From: Rhodococcus jostii RHA1
Lineage (GTDB): Bacteria; Actinomycetota; Actinomycetes; Mycobacteriales; Mycobacteriaceae
Assembly (NCBI RefSeq): GCF_000014565.1
Contig: NC_008268.1
Span: 4,654,501 to 4,718,500, forward strand
Length of the DNA stretch: 64,000 nt
Direction of reading: 5' to 3'
Shown: piece by piece, positions 47,602-55,830 of the stretch
Layout of the letters: every line of letters begins with the position of its first letter
Position numbering within the stretch: the stretch's first letter is position 1
Translations under genes and position numbers: made by a program
The notes under the pieces: generated by a model
The model's database searches: none
Seen by the model: only the letters and a program-made list of their open reading frames with translations
What the model was told of the DNA's origin: nothing

Positions 47602-48784
47602 ATGGCAATCACCGATATCAAGGAATACGCGCACCTCACCCAGCAGGACGTCGAGGCGCTCGGATTCGAACTCGACGCACTTCGCCGCGACGTCGCGGAG
47701 TCCCTCGGGGAGAAGGACGCGACGTACATCCGCCGCACCATCGCGTTCCAGCGCGTGCTCGACGGACATCCACGGCAGCCGGACGACCACGGGCGTGGTT
47801 CTCGGTACGACCGCACTGGGTGCGGCCAAGAGCATCGAGAACATGGAGATCAGCCACAACGTCTCGCACGGCCAGTGGGACTGGATGAACGATCCCGAGA
47901 TCCACTCGAGTACCTGGGAGTGGGATCAGGTAGGGCCGTCGTCGCAGTGGAAGTATGCGCACAACTTCCGTCACCACAAGTACACCAACGTGCTCGGAAT
48001 GGACGAGGACGTCGGGTTCGGCGTCATGCGGGTCACTCGTGATCAGGAATGGCGTCCGATCCACCTGCTGCAGCCGATTCAAAATCTGCTGCTCGCGGCG
48101 TCGTTCGAATGGGGCATCGCGCTCCACGATCTGCTTCCGCCCAGTGCCGAAGACAAGGCGAGTCGGCGTCTGCGTCCACCGGTGCGAGATCTGCTCGGCA
48201 AGATCGCGCGGCAGATGGGCAAGGACTACGTGCTGTTCCCCGTTCTCAGTGGGCGGCGGTGGCGGCGAACGCTGAAGGCGAATCTCGTCGCCAACCTCCT
48301 GCGGAACGTGTGGTCGTACGTCGTGATCTTCTGCGGGCACTTCCCCGACGGAGCGGAGAAGTTCACGCTCGCGGAGCTCGAGCACGAAAACCGGGCCGAG
48401 TGGTATCTCCGCCAGATGCTCGGCACCGCGAACTTCCGGGCCGGCGCCGTCATGGCCTTCATGAGCGGCAACCTGTGCTATCAGATCGAGCACCACCTCT
48501 TCCCCGACCTTCCCAGCAATCGGTACGCCGAGATCTCGACCGCGGTGCGCGGCTTGTGCGAGAAGTACGACTTGCCGTACACCACCGGTTCGCTTGCGCG
48601 GCAGTACCTTCTGACGCTGCGCACCATTCACAAACTGGCGCTGCCCAACCGGTTCCTCCGGGCGACGTCCGACGACGCGCCGGAGACGGCGTCGGAAGTG
48701 AAGTTCCGCGGGCGGTCGGCGCTCGGCGCCGATCCCGTGACCGGACGCCTTCGCGGGCTCCGGACCGCCCTGGCCGCGAGGTAG
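47602..48784 (+). pseudogene. Frameshifted acyl-CoA/fatty acid desaturase (DesA3-like)
   Basis: The start MAITDIKEYAHLTQQDVEAL and IRRTIAFQRVL match mycobacterial DesA3-type membrane desaturases, then the frame is lost near 47760. The rest continues in another frame from about 47765 (VLGTTALGAAKSIENMEI to the end at 48784) and holds all three His boxes: HNVSHGQWDW, HNFRHHKYTN and YQIEHHLFPD. Between the two parts about 40 bases stand where homologues have about 18 residues, so a short deletion plus frameshift removed part of the first membrane helix. A GTG at 47795 could start a truncated product. Pseudogene, or a sequencing error. Confidence 0.78.
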
Positions 48785-48788
48785 ACCG

Positions 48789-49670
48789 TCACCGCGGGAT
48801 GGTCGACGCCACCGTTCGGTGGAAGCGGACCCGGTGCCCGGGACGCAATTGCGCGGCCACCGGCAGATCGGCCTCGGCCACCACGGCGATCACCGGATAG
48901 CCACCGGTCACCGGATGATCGGCCAGGAACAGGATGGGCCGACCGTTGGGCGGCACCTGCAACGCCCCCGCCACCATCGCCTCGCTCGGCATCTCTTCCG
49001 TCACGGCGCGGTGCAACGGTCCCGGACCTTCGAGCCGCGCCCCCACGCGATTGGTGTCGGAGCTGACCGTCCACGTCTCGCGGAGAAGGGCCTCGACGGA
49101 CGCTGGTGTGAACCAGTCGTCCCGCGGTCCGAGCCGAACGCGCATCATCAGGGGATCCTCGGGAGCGACGGGTGGGGGGATGATCTCGTCCGCAGGCCAG
49201 TCGCCGGCATCCGCACCGACCAGCAGCCGATCACCCTCGGCGACAGGATCGGGGCCGATCCCCGACAGAGTGTCGGTGGACCGGCTCCCCATCACCGCGG
49301 GCACGTCGAAACCTCCGCGCACCGCGACGTAGCTGCGAAGTCCCTCCGACGCGAACGCGATCTCCAGCAGGTCGCCGGTCGTCAGGTGCAGCATTGTGTA
49401 GTCGGGCCGGGGTTCGGAGTTGACGGTAACGGGGTTGCGGGCGCCAGTGACGGCGACGGAGACGGTCCCGGCCGCACGCACCGCGAGCCCACCCAGCGTG
49501 ACCTCCAGCGTAGCTGCGCCGGAGTGGTTGCCCACCAACCTGTTTGCGCTGTCGTGCGCGTCTCGGTCGGCGGCCCCCGACTCGCCGACGCCGATCGACG
49601 CGTAACCGGGGCGGCCCCGATCCTGCACGGTGGTGAAGGGTCCGGTGCGCACGACCTCGAGCCAAGCCAT
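48789..49670 (-). CDS. pxpC: 5-oxoprolinase subunit C (biotin-dependent carboxyltransferase-like)
   Basis: 293 residues of the KipA/PxpC family: LEVVRTGPFTTVQDRGRPGY at the start, NRLVGNHSGAATLEVTLGG, and the C-terminal RPILFLADHPVTGGYPVIA. With PxpA and PxpB it hydrolyses 5-oxoproline (pyroglutamate) to glutamate using ATP. The usual pxpBCA cluster is broken: pxpA and pxpB lie 9.3 kb to the right on the same strand. ATG 49670. It converges on the broken desaturase 4 bp away. Confidence 0.9.
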   Translation of the reverse strand: MAWLEVVRTGPFTTVQDRGRPGYASIGVGESGAADRDAHDSANRLVGNHSGAATLEVTLGGLAVRAAGTVSVAVTGARNPVTVNSEPRPDYTMLHLTTGDLLEIAFASEGLRSYVAVRGGFDVPAVMGSRSTDTLSGIGPDPVAEGDRLLVGADAGDWPADEIIPPPVAPEDPLMMRVRLGPRDDWFTPASVEALLRETWTVSSDTNRVGARLEGPGPLHRAVTEEMPSEAMVAGALQVPPNGRPILFLADHPVTGGYPVIAVVAEADLPVAAQLRPGHRVRFHRTVASTIPR

Positions 49671-49727
49671 CGTTCGATTGTCCCGCATCCACACGTCTGC
49701 TGGATACGCTCTCGTCGGATCAGTCGC

Positions 49728-50825
49728 TCAGGAGACTGCGGTGTAGCCGTGCGCGGCAGCGACTTCGGCGGACAGCAGCTGTCCGTCGTGGGTGGACAGT
49801 CCCGCGGCGAGTCCGGGGACGGTCGCGGTGGCTTCCTTCCAGCCCTTGTCGGCGAGCGCCACGACGTAGGGGAGGGTGGCGTTGGTGAGGGCGTAGGTGG
49901 AGGTGCGGGGGACGGCGCCGGGCATGTTGGCGACGCAGTAGAAGACGGAGTCGTGGACCTGGTAGGTGGGCTCGGCGTGGGTGGTGGGTCGTGAGTCCTC
50001 GAAGCAGCCGCCCTGGTCGATGGCGATGTCGACGAGCACCGAGCCGGGCTTCATCCGTGAGACGAGGTTGTTGGAGACGAGGGTGGGGGCCTTGGCGCCG
50101 GGGACGAGGACGGCGCCGATGACGAGGTCGGCGCCCTGGACGGCCTGTTCGAGTTCGAGGCTGTTCGAAGCGATGGTCTTGACCTGGCCGTGGTAGAGGG
50201 CGTCGATCTCTCGGAGGCGGGCGATGGACAGGTCCAGGACGGTGACGTCGGCCTGCATGCCGTAGGCGATCGCGATCGCGTTCTTGCCGGAGACGCCGGC
50301 GCCGATGACGACGACCTTGGCGGGGCGCACGCCGGGGACGCCGCCCATCAGGACGCCGCGGCCGCCGCCGTGGCGCATGAGGTGGTAGGCGCCGGCCTGT
50401 GGGGCGAGGCGTCCGGCGACCTCGCTCATCGGGGCGAGCAGCGGGAGGGAACCGTCGGCGCCGACGACGGTTTCGTAGGCGATGGAGGTGGTCTTCGACG
50501 CGAGCAGTGCGTCGGTGCACTCCTTCGATGCGGCCAGGTGCAGGTAGGTGAACAGCACCTGGTCCTGGCGCAGGCGGGCGTATTCCTCGGCGATGGGTTC
50601 CTTGACCTTCAGGAGCAGGTCGGCGGTGTCCCATACCTGGTCGGCGGCCTGGAGGATCTGGGCGCCTGCGGCTTTGAAGTCTTCGTCGGCGAAGGACGAG
50701 CCGATGCCTGCGCCGGATTCGATGACGACCTCGTGGCCGCGTTCGTTGAGTTCGTGGACACCGGCGGGGCTGATGGCCACGCGGTACTCGTGGTTCTTGA
50801 TTTCGCGGGGGATGCCGATCTTCAT
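49728..50825 (-). CDS. ald: Alanine dehydrogenase
   Basis: NAD-dependent interconversion of alanine with pyruvate and ammonia. 365 residues: MKIGIPREIKNHEYRVAISP signature at the start, substrate-site block LFTYLHLAASKECTDAL, and Rossmann motif VVVIGAGVSGKNAIAIAYGM. ATG 50825 chosen by family start. It could regenerate pyruvate for the class III aminotransferase at 54 kb. Two TGCCAATAGT direct repeats lie in its upstream region. Confidence 0.95.
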   Translation of the reverse strand: MKIGIPREIKNHEYRVAISPAGVHELNERGHEVVIESGAGIGSSFADEDFKAAGAQILQAADQVWDTADLLLKVKEPIAEEYARLRQDQVLFTYLHLAASKECTDALLASKTTSIAYETVVGADGSLPLLAPMSEVAGRLAPQAGAYHLMRHGGGRGVLMGGVPGVRPAKVVVIGAGVSGKNAIAIAYGMQADVTVLDLSIARLREIDALYHGQVKTIASNSLELEQAVQGADLVIGAVLVPGAKAPTLVSNNLVSRMKPGSVLVDIAIDQGGCFEDSRPTTHAEPTYQVHDSVFYCVANMPGAVPRTSTYALTNATLPYVVALADKGWKEATATVPGLAAGLSTHDGQLLSAEVAAAHGYTAVS

Positions 50826-50860
50826 GAGAGCTCCGTGCTGTCGAAAATTCGATTGGTAGG

Positions 50861-50898
50861 TGCCAATAGTGAAGAAAGCAACCATTCATGCCAATAGT
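50861..50898 (-). promoter_or_regulatory. Direct repeats upstream of ald
   Basis: TGCCAATAGT at 50861-50870 and again at 50889-50898, a 28-bp period close to three helical turns, 36-73 bp before the ald start. The first is part of ATTGG-N6-CCAAT. Could be sites for an Lrp/AsnC-type AldR regulator; none is encoded here. Confidence 0.4.
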
Positions 50899-50990
50899 TG
50901 TGAAGATAATTCTCAACATGTCGGTGCTGGCTCGCGACTATTCGAATACGGGCACCCTGAGCCGTTCCTTGCCGAAGGATGTTCGAGAAT

Positions 50991-51054
50991 GGCTTCGCCC
51001 CGTGAGTACTTGTTAACCGCCCGACGTTAATAAGTACTCACGGGTGGCGGAGCC
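50991..51054. repeat. Large palindromic element, copy 1
   Basis: Inner stem CGTGAGTACTTGTTAAC pairs with GTTAATAAGTACTCACG (one G-T pair) around loop CGCCCGAC; outer arms GGCTTCGCC and GGCGGAGCC continue the stem after a 2-base bulge. It supplies the TGA stop of the pucR gene. A second copy, with its loop in the opposite orientation, lies at 58981. Confidence 0.88.
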
Positions 51055-52645
51055 GCAGGATCAGCATGGCCGCGTGCAGCGACGTCCGGGACTCGGCGTC
51101 GTCGAGGCCGACACCGAGCAGTCGCTGGATCGTGGCCAGTTTCGCGTAGAGCGTGGGGCGGGAGAGATGGAGCTGTTTCGCGAGTTCCGTCTTGTTGCCA
51201 CCGAGTTCGAGGAAGCTGCGCAGGACGTCGACGCTGTCGCCGCCGTGCCGCGCCTGATGCTCCAGCAGGCCGCGGAGTTCGGTCTCGGCGAAAGCCTGCA
51301 CACGCGGATCGGTCCGGATGAGGGCGAGGAGACCGCGCAACCGGATGTCGGCTGCTCGGTGAAAGACCTTGTCGCCCGGTGGCAACGACAGCGCGACCTC
51401 GGCGATGTGAGCGGATTCCGTCAGGCCGCCTGCGGCGTCCAGGAGCCGGGTCGATTCGGGACCGACGCCGATCGTGCACTGCAGGACGCCGTCCAGCCGG
51501 ATGAGTGCGGCACGGATCGCCGCGCAGAGTTCGGGCAGCGCGTCGGGTGTGGACGCCGGTGGATGGGACAGGAGCAGGTCGATCTGCCCGGCGCGGGTGT
51601 TCGCGGTGAGTGCGGTTTGCCGCGACGTCCGGACCGCGTGGCGGACGGCGTCCAGCATGTTCACTCGGCGTCGCTGCGCGAGAACCTGGTCGGCGCTGGC
51701 GGTTTCGCTGACCCGGATGGTCATCGGCAGGTAGGTCAGCGCCGGCCGGAGGCCGAGCGCATGGGCACGCGCGGTCGCTTCGGCCTCGTCCTGGATGCGT
51801 CCGCGGCGGAGTTCGTCGACGAGTCCGCTCTGGGCCTGCTGCTCGAGTGCGGTCCGGTCCTGCTCGACCATGCGGTTCAGTGCGAGCGCCTGCGCGGCAC
51901 GTTCGAGGGTCATCCGCGCCCGACCTTCGGCGGCGACGGGTCGGGGGGCGACGAGTCGTCCCCATTCCTGCCGATGTGCGCCGACGGGCGTCGTCGTCCA
52001 CGACTCCGGGCCGTCGACCGCGGTCTGGTGCGACACGGGCGTCAGCCGCGATCGACGTTCCCACTCGGCGAGGAGGTCCGCCGCCGTGGTTCCCTGCGCC
52101 GCGAACGCCAGTACCTGCCGGTTGAGGTCCTCGAGGACGATCGGGGCGCCGAGCATGCCGGCTGCGGCGTCGACGATCTCACCGAGTGACGCCCGTTTCA
52201 TGCTCAGGTCGGTGAAGACCTCGTGCGCGTGCCGTGCGAAGGCGACCTCGTCGTACTGCTCCGCGACGATCGAGCGGTGCACTTCCTCGGTGACCTCGAC
52301 GAACCGGATCTGACGGTGCAGTGCGACGACGGGGAACGACAGTCTGTCGGCGGCGCGTGCCACCCCGTCCGGCACCGTGTCGACGTGCACGCCGAGTTCG
52401 ACGACGAGTCCGGCTGCGCCCGCCGCGGCCAGTCCCTCGAGGTACGCCACGCTCGACGAGTCGTCTGCGAGGGGTTGGCCGGTGGTGAGGACGAGTTCGC
52501 CACCCTGGAGAAGGTTCGACAGGTCGGGTAGATCGCTGACGTGCACCCATCGGACCGGTCTGTCGAGCGGTCCGCCGCCGATCAACTCGGGTGTTCCCGC
52601 CTGCACGACCGGGAGCGCCAGGATGTCGACGATGGTGGGCTGCAT
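51038..52645 (-). CDS. PucR family transcriptional regulator
   Basis: 535 residues: N-terminal PucR/purine-catabolism domain (MQPTIVDILALPVVQAGTPE; WVHVSDLPDLSNLLQGGELV), a middle GGDEF-like region, and C-terminal PucR helix-turn-helix (VDVLRSFLELGGNKTELAKQ; LHLSRPTLYAKLATIQRLLG). Such regulators control purine, proline, GABA or polyamine catabolism. It is divergent from the semialdehyde dehydrogenase-aminotransferase pair, which it most likely regulates. A palindrome covers its start codon. The last codon and stop lie inside the large palindrome. Confidence 0.92.
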   Translation of the reverse strand: MQPTIVDILALPVVQAGTPELIGGGPLDRPVRWVHVSDLPDLSNLLQGGELVLTTGQPLADDSSSVAYLEGLAAAGAAGLVVELGVHVDTVPDGVARAADRLSFPVVALHRQIRFVEVTEEVHRSIVAEQYDEVAFARHAHEVFTDLSMKRASLGEIVDAAAGMLGAPIVLEDLNRQVLAFAAQGTTAADLLAEWERRSRLTPVSHQTAVDGPESWTTTPVGAHRQEWGRLVAPRPVAAEGRARMTLERAAQALALNRMVEQDRTALEQQAQSGLVDELRRGRIQDEAEATARAHALGLRPALTYLPMTIRVSETASADQVLAQRRRVNMLDAVRHAVRTSRQTALTANTRAGQIDLLLSHPPASTPDALPELCAAIRAALIRLDGVLQCTIGVGPESTRLLDAAGGLTESAHIAEVALSLPPGDKVFHRAADIRLRGLLALIRTDPRVQAFAETELRGLLEHQARHGGDSVDVLRSFLELGGNKTELAKQLHLSRPTLYAKLATIQRLLGVGLDDAESRTSLHAAMLILRLRHP

Positions 52646-52660
52646 TTACGTAGTGTAAAT
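52644..52660. promoter_or_regulatory. Palindrome at pucR start, candidate autoregulatory operator
   Basis: ATTTAC-N5-GTAAAT, 6-bp perfect arms, adjoining the pucR start codon in the intergenic region shared with the dehydrogenase gene. Confidence 0.45.
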
Positions 52661-52777
52661 CAGATGTCGGATTTCCTTACAGATCGTCGGGCTCGAGTGC
52701 TTGGTTCAGGGACCAGAGTGAAGACATCGCACTTCGCGCGGAGTTTCCGCGTATCGGCTCTCTCGGTAAGGACACCC

Positions 52778-54295
52778 ATGACACACAGCGATGGCGCAGC
52801 GCAGACCCGGACCATCACGCACTGGTTCGACAACAAGAGTTTCACGGGTACGAGTGGCAACACCGCTGCGGTGACGAATCCGGCGACCGGTGCCGTGACC
52901 GGTCAGGTCGCCCTCGCCAGCGTCGAGGACGCCCGCGCCGTCATCGACGCCGCCGCCGCCGCGTTCCCCGCCTGGCGCGACACCTCCCTTGCCAAGCGCA
53001 CCCAAGTGATCTTCACGTTCCGGGAACTGCTCAACGCCCGCAAGGGCGAACTCGCCGAAATCATCACCGCCGAGCACGGCAAGGTCGTCTCCGACGCACT
53101 CGGTGAGGTGTCCCGCGGCCAGGAGGTCGTCGAATTCGCCTGCGGCATCGCACACCTGCTCAAGGGCGGCATGACCGAAAACGCCTCCACCAACATCGAC
53201 GTCTCCTCCCTCCGCCAACCCGTCGGCCCGGTCGGGATCATCTCCCCGTTCAACTTCCCCGCCATGGTCCCGATGTGGTTCTTCCCCATCGCCATCGCCA
53301 CCGGCAACACCGTCGTCCTCAAACCCAGCGAGAAGGACCCGACCGCCGCGATCTGGATGGCCGAACTCTGGGCCGAGGCCGGCCTGCCCGCGGGGGTGTT
53401 CAACGTGCTGCAGGGCGACAAGACCGCCGTCGACGAACTGCTCACCAACCCCGCCATCAAGGCCATCAGCTTCGTCGGCTCCACCCCCATCGCCCAGTAC
53501 GTCTACGCCACCGGCACCGCCCACGGCAAACGCGTCCAAGCCCTCGGCGGGGCGAAGAACCACGCCATCGTCCTCCCCGACGCCGACCTCGACCTGGCCG
53601 CCGACGCCATGGTCAACGCCGGCTTCGGCTCCGCCGGGGAACGCTGCATGGCCATCAGTGCCCTGGTCGCGGTCGGCGACATCGCCGACGAACTCGTCGC
53701 CAAGATCAAGGACCGCACCGACACCCTCAAGATCGGCGACGGCACCCGGGACTCCGACATGGGACCACTGGTGACCAAGGTGCACCGCGACAAGGTCGCC
53801 TCCTACATCGACGCCGGCGAAAACGACGGCGCCACCATCGTCGTCGACGGGCGCACCGTGCAGGCCAATGGCGGCAAGGACGGGTTCTGGCTCGGCCCGA
53901 CCCTGATCGACCACGTCACCACCGACATGTCCGTCTACACCGACGAAATCTTCGGACCCGTCCTCTCCGTCATCCGCGTCGGCTCCTACGACGACGCCCT
54001 GGAACTGGTGAACTCCAGCCCGTTCGGCAACGGCACCGCCATCTTCACCAACGACGGCGGCGCCGCCCGACGATTCCAGAACGAGGTCGAGGTCGGCATG
54101 GTCGGCATCAACGTCCCCATCCCCGTCCCGATGGCGTACTACAGCTTCGGTGGCTGGAAGAACTCCCTCTTCGGCGACACCCACGCCCACGGCACCGAAG
54201 GCGTCCACTTCTTCACCCGCGGCAAGGTCGTCACCACCCGCTGGCTCGACCCCAGCCACGGCGGCCTCAACCTCGGATTCCCCCAGAACAACTGA
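52778..54295 (+). CDS. mmsA: CoA-acylating (methyl)malonate-semialdehyde dehydrogenase
   Basis: 505 residues of the aldehyde dehydrogenase family, MmsA type. Diagnostic SPFNFPAMVPMWFFPIAIA, and the catalytic Cys in GSAGERCMAISALV. MmsA enzymes convert malonate or methylmalonate semialdehyde plus CoA to acetyl- or propionyl-CoA with loss of CO2. The downstream class III aminotransferase can make malonate semialdehyde from beta-alanine, so the pair probably degrades beta-alanine. ATG 52778 follows GGTAAGGA. Divergent PucR regulator. Confidence 0.92.
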   Translation: MTHSDGAAQTRTITHWFDNKSFTGTSGNTAAVTNPATGAVTGQVALASVEDARAVIDAAAAAFPAWRDTSLAKRTQVIFTFRELLNARKGELAEIITAEHGKVVSDALGEVSRGQEVVEFACGIAHLLKGGMTENASTNIDVSSLRQPVGPVGIISPFNFPAMVPMWFFPIAIATGNTVVLKPSEKDPTAAIWMAELWAEAGLPAGVFNVLQGDKTAVDELLTNPAIKAISFVGSTPIAQYVYATGTAHGKRVQALGGAKNHAIVLPDADLDLAADAMVNAGFGSAGERCMAISALVAVGDIADELVAKIKDRTDTLKIGDGTRDSDMGPLVTKVHRDKVASYIDAGENDGATIVVDGRTVQANGGKDGFWLGPTLIDHVTTDMSVYTDEIFGPVLSVIRVGSYDDALELVNSSPFGNGTAIFTNDGGAARRFQNEVEVGMVGINVPIPVPMAYYSFGGWKNSLFGDTHAHGTEGVHFFTRGKVVTTRWLDPSHGGLNLGFPQNN

Positions 54296-54315
54296 GCCGG
54301 AAAGGACCTACGGTC

Positions 54316-55704
54316 ATGACGACGACAGTCTCCCAGGAACTCCTGCCCACCGGTCAGTCCCTCGATGCGGCGCGCGTCGAAGGGGAGCGCGCATATGCCC
54401 TCGACCGTGCGCACGTGTTCCACTCGTGGTCCGCGCAGGAGCAGATCACCCCGATGACGATCCTCGCGTCGGAGGGTTCGTACGTGTGGGACGGCGCCGG
54501 GAACCGCATGCTCGACTTCTCGTCCCAGCTCGTCAACACGAACATCGGGCACCAGCACCCCAAAGTCGTTGCCGCCATCCAGGATCAGGCCGCGAAGCTG
54601 TGTACCATCGCACCGCAGTACGCGAACGACGCCCGCTCCGAGGCCGCCCGGCTGATCGCCGAGCGGACCCCGGGTGACCTGAACAAGGTGTTCTTCACCA
54701 ACGGCGGCGCCGACGCCAACGAGCACGCCGTGCGCATGGCCCGGTTGCACACCGGCCGCTACAAGGTGCTGTCGCGGTACCGCTCGTACCACGGCGGCAC
54801 GGACACCGCGATCAACCTCACCGGCGACCCGCGCCGGTGGCCCAACGACTACGGCAACAGCGGAGTCGTCCACTTCCACGGGCCGTTCCTGTACCGGTCG
54901 CAGTTCCACTCGGAGAACGAGCAGCAGGAAACCGAGCGCGCGCTCGAGCACCTCGACCAGCTGATCCGCCTCGAGGGGCCGAACTCGATCGCTGCGATCG
55001 TGCTCGAATCGGTTCCCGGGACCGCGGGGATCATGGTGCCCCCGCCCGGCCACATGGCCGGTGTGCGCGAGATCTGCGACCGCTACGGCATCGTGTTCAT
55101 CGCCGACGAGGTGATGTCCGGGTTCGGCCGGACCGGAAAGTGGTTCGCGATCGACCATGTCGGTGTCGTTCCCGACCTGATCACGTTCGCGAAGGGGGTC
55201 AACTCCGGCTACGTGCCGCTCGGTGGTGTCGCGATCAGCGAGAAGATCGCGGCGACGTTCGCCGACCGGCCGTACCCCGGCGGGCTCACCTACTCGGGAC
55301 ACCCGCTCGCCACCGCGGCCGCCGTCGCGACGATCAACGCGATGGAGGACGAGCGGATCGTCGAGAACGCGGCCCGGATCGGCAGCGAGATCCTCGGCCC
55401 CGGACTGCGGGGCCTCGCCGACCGGCACCCGTCGATCGGTGAAGTCCGCGGACTCGGCGTGTTCTGGGCGATCGAACTCGTCGCCGACCGTGCCACGAAG
55501 GAACCGCTGGCTCCGTACGGCGCCTCCAGCCCGGCGATGAACGAGGTGATCGCGGCGTGCAAGGCAGGAGGATTGCTGCCGTTCGCCAACTTCAATCGCA
55601 TTCACGCCGTGCCGCCGTGCACCGTCACCGAGGCCGAGGCCCGTGAGGGGCTCGCGATCCTCGACACGGTTCTCGACATCGCGGACGCACACCGCAACTC
55701 CTGA
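54316..55704 (+). CDS. Class III (omega-type) aminotransferase, probable beta-alanine:pyruvate aminotransferase
   Basis: 462-residue fold-type I PLP enzyme. N-terminal HVFHSWSAQEQITPMTILAS, the AT-III signature region GIVFIADEVMSGFGRTGKWF and PLP lysine in LITFAKGVNSGYVPLGGV. Substrate motifs resemble taurine/beta-alanine:pyruvate aminotransferases. It follows mmsA by 20 bp, and alanine dehydrogenase is close by, so beta-alanine plus pyruvate to malonate semialdehyde plus alanine is a good guess. Taurine or GABA are alternatives. Ended by a strong hairpin. Confidence 0.88.
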   Translation: MTTTVSQELLPTGQSLDAARVEGERAYALDRAHVFHSWSAQEQITPMTILASEGSYVWDGAGNRMLDFSSQLVNTNIGHQHPKVVAAIQDQAAKLCTIAPQYANDARSEAARLIAERTPGDLNKVFFTNGGADANEHAVRMARLHTGRYKVLSRYRSYHGGTDTAINLTGDPRRWPNDYGNSGVVHFHGPFLYRSQFHSENEQQETERALEHLDQLIRLEGPNSIAAIVLESVPGTAGIMVPPPGHMAGVREICDRYGIVFIADEVMSGFGRTGKWFAIDHVGVVPDLITFAKGVNSGYVPLGGVAISEKIAATFADRPYPGGLTYSGHPLATAAAVATINAMEDERIVENAARIGSEILGPGLRGLADRHPSIGEVRGLGVFWAIELVADRATKEPLAPYGASSPAMNEVIAACKAGGLLPFANFNRIHAVPPCTVTEAEAREGLAILDTVLDIADAHRNS

Positions 55705-55739
55705 CACCCGTCTGCCGACACATCCGTGTCCTGACACTC

Positions 55740-55777
55740 GATCCGTCCCGCGGTCAATGGCGCCCGCGGGACGGATC
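55740..55777 (+). terminator. Rho-independent-type terminator after the aminotransferase
   Basis: 14-bp perfect stem GATCCGTCCCGCGG with its complement, 10-base loop, followed by TTTCTCGTTTT, unusually U-rich for this genome. Confidence 0.92.
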
Positions 55778-55830
55778 TTTCTCGTTTTCCACGACAACAC
55801 ACGGCGCCCGGATCTCAACGGAGAGAATCT

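Noticed and set aside
47795..48784. Intact shorter desaturase starting at GTG 47795
   Set aside because: It would lack the conserved N-terminal 60 or so residues and part of the first membrane helix, which are found in the other frame directly upstream.
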